Below are positions 32,857 through 49,140 of a stretch of 64,000 nucleotides of DNA, in pieces (position 1 is the stretch's first letter; every line of letters starts with the position of its first letter). The position numbers and the translations under genes are program-made. The stretch is from contig NC_088911.1 in assembly GCF_963576675.1 (NCBI RefSeq), forward strand, positions 92,409,256 to 92,473,255, written 5' to 3'. This DNA is from Euphorbia lathyris. Lineage: Eukaryota; Streptophyta; Magnoliopsida; Malpighiales; Euphorbiaceae. The notes under the pieces are model-generated. The model saw only the letters and a list, made by a program, of their open reading frames with translations. It was not told the DNA's origin and did not search any database.

Positions 32857-35800
32857 TAGTTCTTTATTGGAACTGCAGAGGAATTGGTAATGCCTCTACC
32901 CAAAAAAGGTTATCTAATTTCTGTCAGACTCATAAACCTGACATGCTATGCCTTTCTGAACCAATGGTACATTTTCAAAACATACCTAATTCCTTTTGGA
33001 TACGGTTGAATTTAACTCTTATTTGCACTAATTCGCACTTGTTGCCAACCCTTTGGCTCCTTGTGAACCCGAATTTGTCTGTGAATATAATGGATATACA
33101 TAATCAACAAATAACGGTGGAGATTCTCCTCAACTCTATGCCTCATCGCTATAGCTTTATCTATGGCAGCGTTTCCTACATTGAGAGACGTAATCTCTGG
33201 TCTTCTCTTTCGAATGTTTCTAGTAATTTTGCAGGAGCTTGGTGTTTGATCGGAGATTTTAATGCGATGAGAGGAGCTCATGAGAAGACTGGGTCCCCTC
33301 CAAGTAATACTTCCTGCCGTGAATTTAATAATTTTATTGATTCTTGGGATTTATCTGAAGTTAGCACCCGCGGGGCTAGTTACACCTGGTCTAATGGCAG
33401 AAGAGGACTTAATAGAGTGGAGTGTAAATTGGATAGGGCTATGGGAAACTTGGTTTTCTTTCAGTCCTGGAGTTCTATTAGTTGTGTCGCCCTCCCGCGA
33501 CATTCTTCTGATCATTCCCCTTTATTGCTCAATGTAGCGGTTGCTTCTCCGGCTCCGGCTCGTTTCAGATTCCAATCTATGTGGCTTACCCACCAAGGGC
33601 TGCGAGAAATTGTTGAAAATTCTTGGTGCATCCCAACGCCAAATCTCACTCCCATGCAACATTTCAGTTTCAAGCTTCGCAGATTGAAAATTGTGCTTAA
33701 ACGATGGAATATGGACACATTTGGTTGGCTTCAAGCCCGAATTAATCAAGCCTCCATGACCCTTGACATCATTCAACAACGTATTAGTGATGAAGGCTTT
33801 TCAGATGCTCTTCATCAGGAAGAATTAGAGGCGCACTCGAATCTGGATCTTGCTTTAACACAAAACGAAATCCATCTTAAAGAGAAATGCAGAAACAAGT
33901 GGCTTGCGGCGGGTGATAGGAATTTGGGTTTCTTCCATCAACAGTTCACTGGACAGAAATCTAAATTTGGCATAAAGGAGCTGAACATTGGGGGGCAGGT
34001 TGTTACGAATCTCCCACAAATTGAGACACATATAATTAATTATTTTACAACTCTTTTTGCCACAAACAATAGTGTCCTAGTTAATTTTCAAGAGGTGCAC
34101 AATATCATCCCTAGCTTGGTGAATACTGAGGATAATGATTTGTTAACTGCAATTCCTTCTGACGATGAAATTCGTAAGACGATTTTACATATGAATGGCA
34201 GTAGTGCACCTGGACCAGATGGCTTCACAGGTAATTTTTATAAAAGCTTCTGGAACATTATTCGGACTAATATCTGCCTTGCTGTGAAAAGCTTCTTTTC
34301 CTCTGGCTCAGTGTCTACGGGGTGGAACTCTAGCACTATGGTTTTAATACCCAAAACTAAAGATGCATTTTCAATAGATCAATTTCGTCCGATAGTTTTA
34401 AGCAATTTTTGCTTAAAGGTTATCACAAAGATATTAGCGGCGCGCCTTGCTCCGGTTGCTAATAAAATCATTTCAAAACAGCAGTTTGGTTTTGTTCAAG
34501 GTAGGCGAATCTCTGATTGTATCTCTAGCGCGTCCGAGGGTGTTAATCTTTTGAATAGAAGTCGACACGGTGCTAACATGGCTATCAAAGTGGATTTTCG
34601 GAAAGCTTTTGATACCATGGATTGGAATTTCTTACTTGAGGTACTCACTGCCTTTGGGTTTTCTATCAAATTCCGAGATTGGATTCTTACTCTTTTCTCT
34701 TCTGCTCGAATTTTGATTAACATTAATGGTCATGATCGAGGTTATTTCTTTTGTTCCCGTGGTGTTAGACAGGGTGACCCTTTATCCCCTTTATTGTTTT
34801 GCATTGCGGAAGATTTCCTCAGTTGTTTGATATCAAATTGTTCTATAGCGGGTCGGTTGCAGCCTAGCTATTACTCTAAATGGGTGGATTTTCCAATTTA
34901 ATTTTTGTATGCAGATGATGTCTTACTTTTCCTTCGAGCTACAAAAAGTAATATCAGGGAAATTAGAAGAATTTTGGATTTGTATGGGACTTTGTCGGGT
35001 CAGATGGTTAATCTGCAAAAATCAAGTTTCTACCTTAATCCTACCACGCCTGCTAGAAGGGTTTCTGAGCTCATGAACTCTCTGGAAATGAGTCACGGTC
35101 ATCTTCCCTTCAATTATCTGGGTGTCCCCTTGTTCATTGGTGCTCCCCGCCGAGCGAATTTGCAATCTCTTGCAGATAAAATTATCAACAAATTTAGTAA
35201 TTGGAAAGGTAGCTTCTTGTCAATGGCGGGTCGTTTGACTCTAATCACTTCTGTAACCAGCAACTCTCTGCTCCATTCTTTTGCAATTTATCGCTGGCCT
35301 TTATCTTTAATTGCTAAACTTCATAGAGCAATGAGAAACTTTCTTTGGTCGGGTAACATCCATTCTAAAAAGCTAATTTCTGTTTCATGGGACACTTGTT
35401 GTTTGCCAAAAAAAGAAGGCGGTCTGGGCATAAAAAATTTGGAGACTTTAAATGCTGTTATGCTTCTTAAGCAAGGCTGGTTTATATATCAATCTCATGA
35501 TTATATCCCTTCGCTGCTTCGGAACAGATTCTGTAAAACGGGGAGGGTTATTCGCGGTTCACAATTTACTTCCGCAATTTGGCATTCGGTGAAACAATCA
35601 TTGTCTCAAATTCATGAAAACAGTTACTGGCTTTTCGGAACTCAGTCGCTTTTGAATTTTTGGAGTGATAATTGGTTACGACCATCTTTAGCTGATCAGT
35701 TTGGTCTCTCGATAGCTGAACAACGTCGTCGCAGCTCTACTATTAGCGAGTTTCGCAACGAAAATGGCTGGAATACTTTACCAATTTTACCTTCGACAAT

Positions 35801-37023
35801 GGAAGCGGAGGTACGACGAGTTTCTGTTGCAGACACGGAGGTGGATATTTGTTGTTGGATGCGCTCAAACAACAGTGTTTTCACTATCAAATCAGCTTTT
35901 AATTGGATTCGTCGGAAGAATTATAAAGTAGATTGGCATTCTTTCATTTGGAAAGAGTTTTTACCTCCTTCAAGATCTTTGACGGCTTGGAAGGCTATTC
36001 ATGGCAATCTCTCCACGACTGGAAAATTGCAGCAACGCGGGCTCAACCTGGTCTCATATTGTTTTCTCTGTAAAAACGATGCTGAGACTTATGATCATAT
36101 TCTGGTTCAGTGCCCATTCTCTAAACAAATTTGGATTGCTATTGGGAGGATCTACGGTGCAAGGTTGGACTGCTCATCCAATGTTCATAATCTAGTTTTA
36201 AAGGCAATGCTTGTACCTTTTAGCTCCCAAATTGCTAATCTTTGGTGTGGAGCTATTGTTAGCGCAATTTGGATCATTTGGCGTACTAGGAACGATGCAA
36301 TTTTTAATAGCATCAATCCTAATATTTCCACGGCGCTACGTTTGGTTTGGAAGTCTATTAAAGAAATCGACTTCTTTCGGAAAGGTTGCATTGGAAGTTC
36401 TTTTTCGGACAGAGAAATCCTAGGAAAATTCAACATTACTGAAATTCCTCGTCCAATGAGCAGAGTAATTTCATTTTTTTGGCAGCCCCCACCGACTTCC
36501 TGGACCAAGGTTAACACCGATGGTGCTGCTACTTTGACAACGGCTGGTTGTGGAGGAGTGTTTCGCACCTGTAGAGGTTTTCCTAGAGCTTGTTTTGCTA
36601 TTCCTCTAGGGAATAAAGAAGCCTGATTTTCAGAATTGAAGGGAGTGATTTTCGCAATTAAAAAAGCTGCAATTTCTAATTGGTTTCCTCTTTGGGTGGA
36701 ATGCGATTCGATCTATGTAGTGAATCTTTTTGCTTCGCGGTCCACTAATGTGCATTGGGAAATTAGAAAGGATTGGCTATATTGTTTGCAGCTTTGTCAC
36801 CAGCAAATCATACGAATTTCTCATGTTTACAAGGACGCCAATAGAACAGAATACTTTAGAATCTGTTAAACTTTGTTATCTTTTTTCTTTTCGCTCTGGC
36901 TTGTTTTGATTGTAACTTGTACCTTTTTTCTTCTCATTCTTTTTAATATATTTGGTTCGGGTTATTTTGTGTTTGTTAGCCGATTTGCTGCTCTGACTTA
37001 TCATCTCGGTAACCAACCTTTTA

Positions 37024-37027
<4 letters not shown>
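31560..37027 (+). mobile_element. L1-type LINE, almost full length
   Basis: ORF1 (DUF4283 and zinc knuckle) and ORF2 (endonuclease, RT, zf-RVT, RNase H) lie in order on the plus strand. The 3' end runs into a TA microsatellite. All coding lesions seen are in-frame stop codons with no frameshift, so this is a fairly young insertion. The 5' end is placed only roughly, after the dispersed repeat. Confidence 0.85.
32853..36866 (+). pseudogene. LINE ORF2: endonuclease, RT, RNase H
   Basis: The ATG at 32853 overlaps the end of ORF1. Domains: APE-type endonuclease (YWNCRGIGN, LIGDFNAMRG, SDHSPLLL), reverse transcriptase (APGPDGFTGNFYKSFW, QFGFVQGRRISD, VDFRKAFDTMDW, GVRQGDPLSPLLF, YADD at about residue 686), zf-RVT (WHSFIWKEFLPPSRSLTAW), and RNase H (VNTDGAAT, WVECDSIYVV). 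Two in-frame stops break it: TAA at 34899-34901, just before FLYADD, and TGA at 36624-36626, where a Trp is expected. It is otherwise one continuous frame of about 1,340 codons. Target-primed reverse transcription is the family's mechanism. It is inactive as written unless the stops are read through. Confidence 0.9.

Positions 37028-37087
<60 letters not shown>
37027..37087. repeat. (TA)n microsatellite at LINE 3' end
   Basis: About 30 TA units in a row, directly after the LINE tail. Confidence 0.95.
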
Positions 37088-37089
<2 letters not shown>

Positions 37090-38274
37090 CAAAATTTATC
37101 CTAATTTACTAAATATTTTCGTAATTTAATAATCCAATTTTACCATTTCTAATTGACTGTTGGATATAAATGAAGAGAATGAAAAAATTAAATAGAATAT
37201 TGAAATAAAAAATAAAGCAAAAAGATTTTCGAAATTTGAAAGAAAAGATAAAAAAAAAAAAAAATTCAACGAACCCTCGGTGCAAACACAAAACTTAACT
37301 AAACCCAAGTAGCTCACTCGACAAAACATTAAAATCAATTCAATATTCATAAAATTATATAAAAGAAAAAGAATAAGCGTGTAGTCTATGTTTCATATAA
37401 AAAAAAAATCATTCATAAAAAAATAATAAGTCACTTTCAATTGGTCAAATTATATATATATAGTCAACATTCATAAACAACTCAGAAATTTATCATAATA
37501 TTAAAAAGAAAACTATGTAACCTATATATTTAACATATTGTAATTTGTAAGTACAAAATTGAAATAGTAATTGAAATCATCTCTATGTCTGATTTGTTTT
37601 TCCTTTCGATTTCTTTGTTCTTTTTTCGATCTCTACTAAACAATCTCAATAACAATAAACTAAATCCATATTACTCTGTTTAATAGTAAAAAAACTAAAT
37701 CCATCTCAAGAACAAATCAATCTCAATCAATTAGTTGGAACTTCTAGATGAAAGTTTATTCAATTCTTTTGGTTTTTTTACTATCATGAGAGGAGAGGAA
37801 TATTATGATTTTTATAATTCCTTAATTATTTTGTTGATAATGGGAGGTTAGAGTAAAAAAATACCTAAATCATTTTTTAGGTATTCCACAAAATGAAACA
37901 GTACACAAAATATTAAATGCAAAAGACGAAGCATTCCCGCCCCGCCCCGCGGGTTGCCACCTCTAGAATAGATTTGAAGGGCCCCCTCTAAATCCCCACA
38001 GGCCGAAACTACTCTACTAGGTGGTTCCGGAGGCCTGGGGACCGGCACCTCTTTCTCCGCCCCTAGCTGCAATATCGTTTGAGAATCATTTGGTAGAAGC
38101 AGGCTCTATTCCATGACTCCTGCCATCTTTGTCCTGCGGCACAGTGCGATACAGATGGACAAGTGCGGACATGGCGAAACCTTAGAGTTGAATCAGGTAG
38201 ACTTTTTTCTTTTTAATTTCTAAAGTTTACAAACACGTAAAATTCATTTCCTTTTTCTCAATAATTAAATGTGT
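37088..38274. other. No confident gene; one possible exon at 38113-38196
   Basis: AT-rich up to 37900, then a GC-richer stretch. At 38113 an ATG opens 28 codons (MTPAIFVLRHSAIQMDKCGH, then GETLELNQ) ending at a good splice donor (cag, then gtag). It looks like a coding exon fragment but I do not recognise it, and nothing around it continues the frame. Confidence 0.35.
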
Positions 38275-38734
38275 CAACATGCTACTGAATTTGAAGTGGT
38301 TTTCACGTTTCATGATATTGATGCAAGGAAGTCAGAGCATTTGTGGAAAGGTTAGTTAGTTTGGTATATTAGGTGTTTGTGCTTTTGTTTAGGAGAGTCA
38401 TCAATTCAAGATTCATCTGCTTCAAATTACAACAATTCTTTGAAAATGAAATCAATTACGGTCTTTGTCTGCTGTGTTGCCTTTGGACTTTTCCTTTTTC
38501 TTTATCAAGTCTCACAATAGAATTTATGTCAAAACAATCATTTTTAATTCTTAACAAGACTGGTTCTTCAGGATTTCTCTTCATTGTTGCTACCTGTCGC
38601 AATCAGCTGCCCCACCACTTATTCTAACTTCTCGCCTAATATACGTAAACTTCTTTGCCTCTTCAAATTCTGAGACATTTTGGGTTCATTCTCTCCCCAA
38701 AATGACACCAAGTTGTTTCAGCACCACACGCCAA
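38275..38734 (+). promoter_or_regulatory. Upstream region of receptor kinase 2
   Basis: Aligned with 18484-18755 upstream of copy 1, but longer because of an extra stretch around 38415-38560. It probably holds promoter and 5' UTR. No specific motif is claimed. Confidence 0.45.
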
Positions 38735-41869
<3,135 letters not shown>

Positions 41870-43453
41870 TACATCATGAATCTTCAGGTTTTGAAGTAAA
41901 ATTTGATGTATTGTTAGCAAACATAATCTTGCTAACTTGTAGAGATTTGATTGTTATGTTCTGATTCACTTATTTAAGAAAAGTCTTGGTCCAAAATTTC
42001 CATGAAGTCAAGGAAACTGTTGAAAAAAAAAAGATGAAAAACCATGCTATTGTTATAAGACTTTATATAGGCTGTGATGAATTCTAGTTAGGATAGAATT
42101 TAGGCTTTGACCTTATTTAGGCATTTTAGTCCAATTGGACTATAATTTCTGCCTAAGTATTACTTGTTAAGAAAGCAAACCTCTGTTTCCTAGTTTGGGA
42201 ATGAGACTAGTAGATTCTGTGTTTAGGGTAGGATTTAGATTTTTATGGTGAATTGGATAATCTCTTTAGGTCAAAACTGTAGAGATGGAATTAACATGAG
42301 TCGGGTTACAGAAACCGAGGTTTAATCGGTGTAGGCTTAAGATCTTGAGCATGAAGGTCACAATTTCACTCTTTGCATTAATGATTTGGAGATAGAGGCT
42401 GAGAATTTAGCTTATTGGTTTAACTCTTTATCCATCTATATATACCTTTCACAATCAGCGGCGGATCCACAAATCTGTACCTAGATTAGTGCAAAAAAAA
42501 AAACTTTGGCCTCAAGCACGTTAAACTTCATCATTTTGATGTGTTGGGAGTTAAAAAATTAAAGATATTCAACCTAAAATGAATAAACATCTTTTATTTT
42601 ATTTTTTAGTATTAAATATTAATAAGAATTGGCCTTTGACTATTAGCTTAAGTGTTTCCATATGAGAGGCTTTTTGTTGATTAAATTACGGGACATGGTA
42701 AAATGACTGTGTTGTTCATAGTTCTCCTAGTTGATATTTACGCGACAGTGTCAGATATTATTATGAATTGGGTCTTTAACTATAAGCTTAATCTTTTAGT
42801 TCAAACTATTTCATCACACATTGCAATGCTGATTTCTTAAAAATTGTAAATTTTTTAATCTTTTTAGTTTTAGTTATAAATTTTTATAAATTAAAATTTA
42901 ATTTAAAAATTAAGTTTTTTAACTGTCAAAATAAAAAATTGATTTTGGAAAAAAGGTCAAAAGGGTTAGAGAGATGAAGAGTTCATTAAAATTAATTGAT
43001 AATGATAATATAGTGATTTAGAAAATAAAATCACACAAACAAAAGCTTTATAAAAAAAATAAATAACTTTACAGCGACAAGCTCTCTTTACCATGCTGAA
43101 ATTTATCAATAAATGGAAGGTGTGGATACTCAAACTTTGGCATAAAGGTTTATTTCTCTTTACCATGCTGAAATTTTATTATTTACCCATGTGATTTGCC
43201 TCCAATGATATTTTTGTAGGTGATATTTAATTCGTTTTGAATGAAAATGTAATCTCCTATGTGAAAATCCTTCCTTTTGAATCTTCTGTGGTAAATTTCC
43301 TTCCGATGCAGTGAACTTGCTAATTTTGGCATTTTTAGTCTCCCTCTGGACTTGAAAAAAGTATGTCTAGTATTCGATTTATTAATTCTTCTTGTGTCAC
43401 ACAACTTTTAACATGTGATATGTACCTGTGTCAATTATTTTAATTTTTTTGGC
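41870..43453. other. 3' flank of receptor kinase 2, no gene recognised
   Basis: The first 100 bp or so should be 3' UTR. The rest is AT-rich with no recognised domain. A 33-bp stretch containing ctctttaccatgctgaaatt occurs twice (about 43085 and 43155). Confidence 0.5.
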
Positions 43454-43862
43454 TTAATATCCTCACAGCCTCCTCAAGTTGGTCCAATACTGTAACTGAT
43501 CCTCCGTACTTACACTTTTAATAAGTAACCCTCTCAACTTGTTTATTTGGAACAAATAACCCCTCAAATTGCTCAATTGGAACAAATAACTCCTCAAGTT
43601 AGCTTATTTAGAACAAATAACCTCTAAACCCAAAAAAACATTCAACATAATATTACATCAGAAATAAAAGATTTCAAATTATCGGTTGCTACATCTAACT
43701 AATCTAGTGATACATTAAGTAAAGGGTAAAAAAAAAACTCCTGAAATAACCTATTTGAGGGGTTATTTATTCGAAATAAGCAGGGGGGGTTACTTGCTAA
43801 AAGTGTAAGTACGAGGTCAGTTGCAGTATTGGGCCAACTTGAGGGGACTGAGAGGCTATTAA
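43454..43862. mobile_element. Fold-back MITE, 0.4 kb
   Basis: The left arm from ttaatatcctcacagcctcc to about 43630 matches the reverse complement of 43740-43862 (ttaatagcctctcagtcccc). Both arms contain caagttgg, taagtaaccc and caaataacccctcaa units, giving long terminal inverted repeats around a short centre. No ORF; target duplication not clear. Confidence 0.7.
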
Positions 43863-43902
43863 ATCATTTTTTTCGTATAGACTTTATATGTGAATAAATA
43901 CT

Positions 43903-44937
43903 ACTACTACAACAACAACAAAGTTTTAGCCCCAAAATGATTCGGGGTCGGCTAACATGAACCATCATATAAAACCGTGAAATCAAGCCGTGTCAGTGAC
44001 ACAAATTCTCTCTCTCCACTTTGTCCTATCCACTACTATATTTTCCTCAATCCTCAATAAACTCATATCACTCTCGATCATCCTCTTCCAAGTTTGCTTA
44101 GGTCTTCTCTTATCCCTCACCACTACATCCTTTTGCCACTCTTCAGTTCTTCTAATCGGCGCATCAAGCACTCTTCGTCTTACATGGTCAAACCACCTTG
44201 GTCGATTTTCTCTCATTTTATTCTCAATAGATGTAACCCCCTACTTTTGTTCTAATTATTTTATTACTCACTTGATCCTTTCTCGTATGACCACACATCC
44301 ATCTCAACATACGCATCTCCGCCACCGACATCTTATGAATGTGACAGTATTTCACTGCCCAACACTTCGTACCATATAACAATGCTGGTCTGATTGTCGT
44401 TCGATAGAATTTTCCCTTCAATCTATTAGGCATGTCGGGGTCACAAAGGAAACTCGTAGTACTCTTCCACTTCGCCCAACCAGATTTAATCCTATGAGCA
44501 ACATCTCCATCTGCTTCTCCATCCGTTTTGATAATGGACCCTAAATATCGGAAGCAATCCGAGGTCTAGACAACTCTCCCATCTAGGGTGATTATCCCTG
44601 CCTCCTTACTCCTATCGCCGTTAAACTTACACTCCAAATATTCTGTTTTATTTCACTCAACTTAAAGCCTCTAGATCCAAAGTTTGTCTCCATAGTTCCA
44701 ACTTCCTCTCCACGCCTTCTTTCGCCTTATCAACCAACACAATATCATATGCAAACAACATGCACCGTGGTATACCATCTTGAAGTGAACTCGTTAGTTC
44801 ATCCATAACGATGTTAAAAAAGAAATGGGCTAAGTGCGGAACCTTGATGCACTCCAATTGTAATAGGGAACTCTTAAGTCTTTCCAACACTGGTGCGTAC
44901 ACTCGTGCATGCTCCCTCATACATGTCTTTAATTATC
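43903..44937 (-). pseudogene. 5'-truncated RTE-type LINE copy
   Basis: The minus strand matches the intact RTE at 53290-54305 closely, including the tail with caacaacaac (rc of TTG repeats) at about 43908-43920. Pieces of the RT and C-terminus are readable ([34 protein letters not shown]), but frameshifts and stops break it, and the active-site FADD is FAYD here. It is truncated at about 44937, in the RT domain. Confidence 0.9.
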
Positions 44938-45183
44938 CACATATTAAGTCTATATGAAAAAAAAATTAAAACAATTGACACTTATACACACAACATGTTA
45001 AAAAAAATTGTCATACGGAAAATGTAACAAATTGGATAATTTTTCATCAAAAATAGGTAAAATATCATTTACTCAATAAAAATATGTTACCAAATAATAA
45101 CACGAGAGGTAAATGACCAAATTTTGTATATTATATTGGCCAAATAGGGCTTTAGTCCCTTAAACTCTTTATGTTTTGGATTG
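44938..45183. other. AT-rich gap, no gene recognised
   Basis: Short AT-rich stretch between the RTE fragment and the MULE-like element. Confidence 0.5.
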
Positions 45184-45193
45184 TAGAAATAAT

Positions 45194-45560
45194 GGGTAAA
45201 TTTTATCAATGGTGTACAATGTTTGTCCCGTTTCACACTTTGGTGTACAACATTTATTTTGTCTCACTAATATATACGACCTTATAGATGATCTCCCACT
45301 TTGATGTAAAACAGGTAAAAATAACCGGTCAACGCATGGTCAATACGCCACCTCATCATTTCCATTCAAGTCATTAATAAAAGTGGGGCTCACAAATTAT
45401 AAAAAAAAATAATTTTTACTTTTCTCTCTTTAACCATTATCCTTCCATCTCTCCGTCTTCTTCCCTCTATTTTTTTCTCTCTTCAAATTTCTTTCTCTCC
45501 TAACTCATCTCTCTCTTCAAATTTCTTTCTCTATCTAACTCATCTCTCTAATTTCCTATA
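45194..45560 (+). repeat. Left terminal inverted repeat of MULE-like element
   Basis: Inverted match to 50990-51044 plus 54306-54608. Recognisable shared pieces are tttggtgtacaacatttatt, ttgacc-rich cggtcaacgcatggtcaa and the CT-rich end (tcaaatttctttctctatct). Confidence 0.85.
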
Positions 45561-45751
45561 GAATATAAAAGAGAAATAAACATTATCCACTTCTCTTTAA
45601 TTATTTTTCTAATTTCCTTTTTTTCCATCGACGGAGAAAGAAACACCACAACTTTTCTTAGATGATGCTGATGCTGATCATGATCACATGGAAGGAAATA
45701 ATGTTCAGATTGAGGGTAAAACCAGTAGTAGCGAAGAAGATGATGTTGCTG

Positions 45752-46190
45752 CTAGGGGTGTATATCGGTTCGATTTAAACCGCATATCGAACCGAACCGA
45801 ATGAATTTGGTTTTTCGGTTCGGTTTTTTTAATAATTCGGTTCGGCATCAGTTTCAATTTTAAATGTATTTCGGTATTCGGTTCGGTTCGGTTCAGTTTG
45901 ACAGAAAATGTAAAAAAACCGAACCGCACCGAATTACACATATTTTATATTTTTATATATATACACACATATATTTGATTATACAAGTTTGCTTTTTTTT
46001 TATATTGTTGAGATAATAACTCAATATAGATATATTTTGGAAATATTTCAATTTTTGTTGTTGTTGAGGTAAATTTAATGAGAAAATATAGTGATTTTTA
46101 TTTGTTATTTTTTAACTTAATCGGTTTGTTCGGTTTAAACCGAACCGAACCGCATATTTCAGTTCGGTTCGGTTCGGTTGATGAAAATGG
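45752..46190. repeat. MITE-like repeat rich in cggttcggttcgg
   Basis: It starts aggggtgtatatcggttcg and ends with cggttcggttcggttgatga. Both ends hold opposing runs of cggtttaaaccgaaccgaac, so the ends can pair. It interrupts the acidic open stretch at 45660-45750. Confidence 0.5.
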
Positions 46191-47984
46191 AAAATGATGA
46201 GGTTTAGTGTTGGCCTAACACTTTAGTTTGCCTGTACTGTATACATGGGAAGGTTTTGATCGGCTTTAACTTAAACTAGATGGATACCCTCACTTCGTTT
46301 CGGGAAAAGAAAATGTTTTAAAATTCAATATTAACAATATTATTTGTTCAATGGCAATGTTCTAATTCTATCTCACTATATACCATCATAAGTAATTATA
46401 CATAAAAACTTCTTTTATACATACATCTATAATTATTAATAAAAAAATACTATAAAGTTGACATCTAAGAAATTTTAAGTTACATATATACATTTATGTG
46501 CCAACATGAGAAGAAAAATATCTAAACTATCATCTAAAATTCTAAATTTTAAGAAAAATCCTATCCTTTGTTATTGTTCCAAATTAATTATATTACATCC
46601 TTGTATTGGTATAAAAAATATCAAATGATTTTGTTTTTCCCAATTTTTCACAAAACCATCAATATGAAGATCAACCAACTTTGTCTTTTTTATAAATAAA
46701 TTGCGAAAAAGAAAATTGAACTCCATTTGATAGCTCGAAGTCTATGAAATTGAGAAAATCACATACTAATATACAACAAATATGTTTGAAACGGAAATAT
46801 GTCATGTACATTTAGAAAAAAGGTGAACTAAAAACACACTTAATATCTAAATCAGGCAAGCTTAACGTTGAAGCTTGACTTAGGGTACCAACTTTCTTGC
46901 TAACCATTGTGTAAAACTGCATGTCATAAATAAAAGGCATTAAGGTATTAGAAAATAACTAAGTATATCATATCGTTTCATACATTGACACTTACATTAC
47001 ATGTTAGCATCGACATGAGAGAAGTCCCATAGCTGTGCATCTATAAATGGTAGGTGATGTACCGTATTGAGAAAATGAGCCTGAGGCATGGTTTAGAGGC
47101 CAAGTGAAGACAACGTAGAACTTGAATTCATTTGTTTAACATCAATAATCTAGTAAAACTATATAAATGGCTAAGTTTGGGTGTCTCCAAAACATGTTGA
47201 AATGAAGCAAAACTATTATTTAAAAAAGAAGTCCTAGATATTCATTTTGTGCTGGGGTCAAGCGTGATTTTCTTGTTGCTGTTCTTGGCCTTCCTTGAAT
47301 TACCTATCTTTCTTAAATTTACGATAAGTGATTTTTATTAAAGAGATCACCACTCTTCCTTAATCTTTTGATTGAAAAAATCTCCTCTCTTTTGATCGAT
47401 CAAGAATCCCCTTTATAAAGAGGTACAAGATTCCTAAGCATCCAAGGTATCCTTAGCCAAGAAGGATTCTACCACCATTAGGATTCTACCACCCTTAGGA
47501 TTCTACCAAAAATAAAAGAATAAAAGCCTAATAAGTACTACCAGCAAATAGACGCAAACTGACCTAAATAATAAGCATAAAATAATAAACATTAAATAAT
47601 AAAAGACTCCTAAATTTTAAAGACTCTTAAATAAATAAAAAACCCTAAATAATATAACCTAAAATAAGACAACCGTAACAAAAATCTGTAAAAATTATGT
47701 TAAAGAATTCCATGTAGCAGAAGGAAAAGAGCAAAAACAGAGATGCCTAAAGAGGCAGCATAGAGAAGCAATGTCCTGTTTAAGAACCCATTAATAGAAG
47801 ACACCTTAAGAAATTTATTAGAATAAGGTACAAATTTAACCTTATAGTTACTGGAGAGAGCGGATTTAGCCCCTATATACAAAATAGAGTAACCTTAGGC
47901 CTAACTTTCAGTACAATTTCAAGCTTGATTTAACGAAAAATTAGTTTTTTTTTCATGTGCAATTTCATCACAATTACTATTTTT
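46191..47984. other. MULE interior, no gene recognised
   Basis: AT-rich DNA. Three repeats of ggattctaccacc-like sequence lie at about 47465-47510. No recognisable protein on either strand. Confidence 0.5.
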
Positions 47985-48245
47985 GGATTGAAAGGAACCA
48001 ATTTCATGCCGAATCCAAATAAACCCTAGAAAGTTGGACAATGAAGAGGAAATTAGAGATAAATTAAACTGAAGAGTGAGATGGGAAAACACTTAAAGAA
48101 GAGAGGATGAGTGATGAAAGAGCAAGAAAATGAAATAATAATCTCCACATGTTTAGAGGTGGATGTATAAGATAGAGATCCATTGACGATGGAATCTAAA
48201 AAGAAACAATATGTTTCCAAGTAACATGTCCCTAATGGATTGCAT
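47985..48245. repeat. Internal duplication, first copy
   Basis: Matches 48904-49140 in direct orientation, with gaps (gttggacaatgaagaggaaa, gaggatgagtgatgaaagag, tttccaagtaacatgtccct). Confidence 0.85.
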
Positions 48246-48903
48246 TGAAATCGTCAAACAAAAGCAATCATTATTCTGCTAATTTCTTAGATACTCAGAT
48301 TCTATCAATCTCTGGGAAAACTGAACAAAGTTTACCACACATTTACACCACTACAATATTTAAAATGATTACTTTAATCCTTTGCACCTATTAATAAGAC
48401 ATCAAAGAAATTGCATTTATTATAAATGGAGGGAAAAATGTTAAAAGCTGGAACAGTTTTAAAAAAAAACATGGGAAGAGACAAAGATGATTCCATTCCA
48501 TCTAAAATTAGATCAAAAGGCAATGGAACTGAATAATAGTACAAAGCAATTTCTTAGAAAATGAAAGACTCTCTTAAACACATATAATAGTTAGTTAAAA
48601 ATATTTAAAAATGACAAACAAAATGCAACAACAAATAAATGATGAACTGAAACTGAGTACCTATAGATCATGATGGTAACGCTTAAAGTGCAGCAATTCC
48701 CACATTATGGATCTTCGGTTTCTCTCGGTGCACAGATCGACATTGTTATCCAAACTGATAAGGAACCAGTCCAGTTCACAGATTTGAATTCCTAATGAAA
48801 CCAATCCGATAATATAGTCCACGATCTTTGCTTTTCGATGGTCTGACAAAGCCCTGGTCTAGTATTGCATTTGAGGAGCAATATTTAAAGCGAAAAACAT
48901 TTC

Positions 48904-49140
48904 CAGATCGAAAGGAACTCATTTCAGTCCAAATCCGAAGAAACCCTAAAACGTTGGACAATGAAGAGGAAATTAGAGATAAATTAACCTGAATAATGTG
49001 GTGGGAAAGCGGATAAAAGAAAGAGGATGAGTGATGAAAGAGAACAAAAAATAAATAAATAACAATCTCCACATGTTCGGAATGGAATGTATAACCACCA
49101 AAAATGTGTTTCCAAGTAACATGTCCCTGCAGAATTGCAA
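48904..49140. repeat. Internal duplication, second copy
   Basis: Direct repeat of 47985-48245, about 920 bp further on. It could be UTR or exon sequence of a captured gene. Open minus frames over it (48776-49153) have no recognisable domain. Confidence 0.85.

Noticed and set aside
37109..37350. Minus-strand frames rich in Phe
   Set aside because: Produced by A/T homopolymers after the LINE tail; low complexity only.
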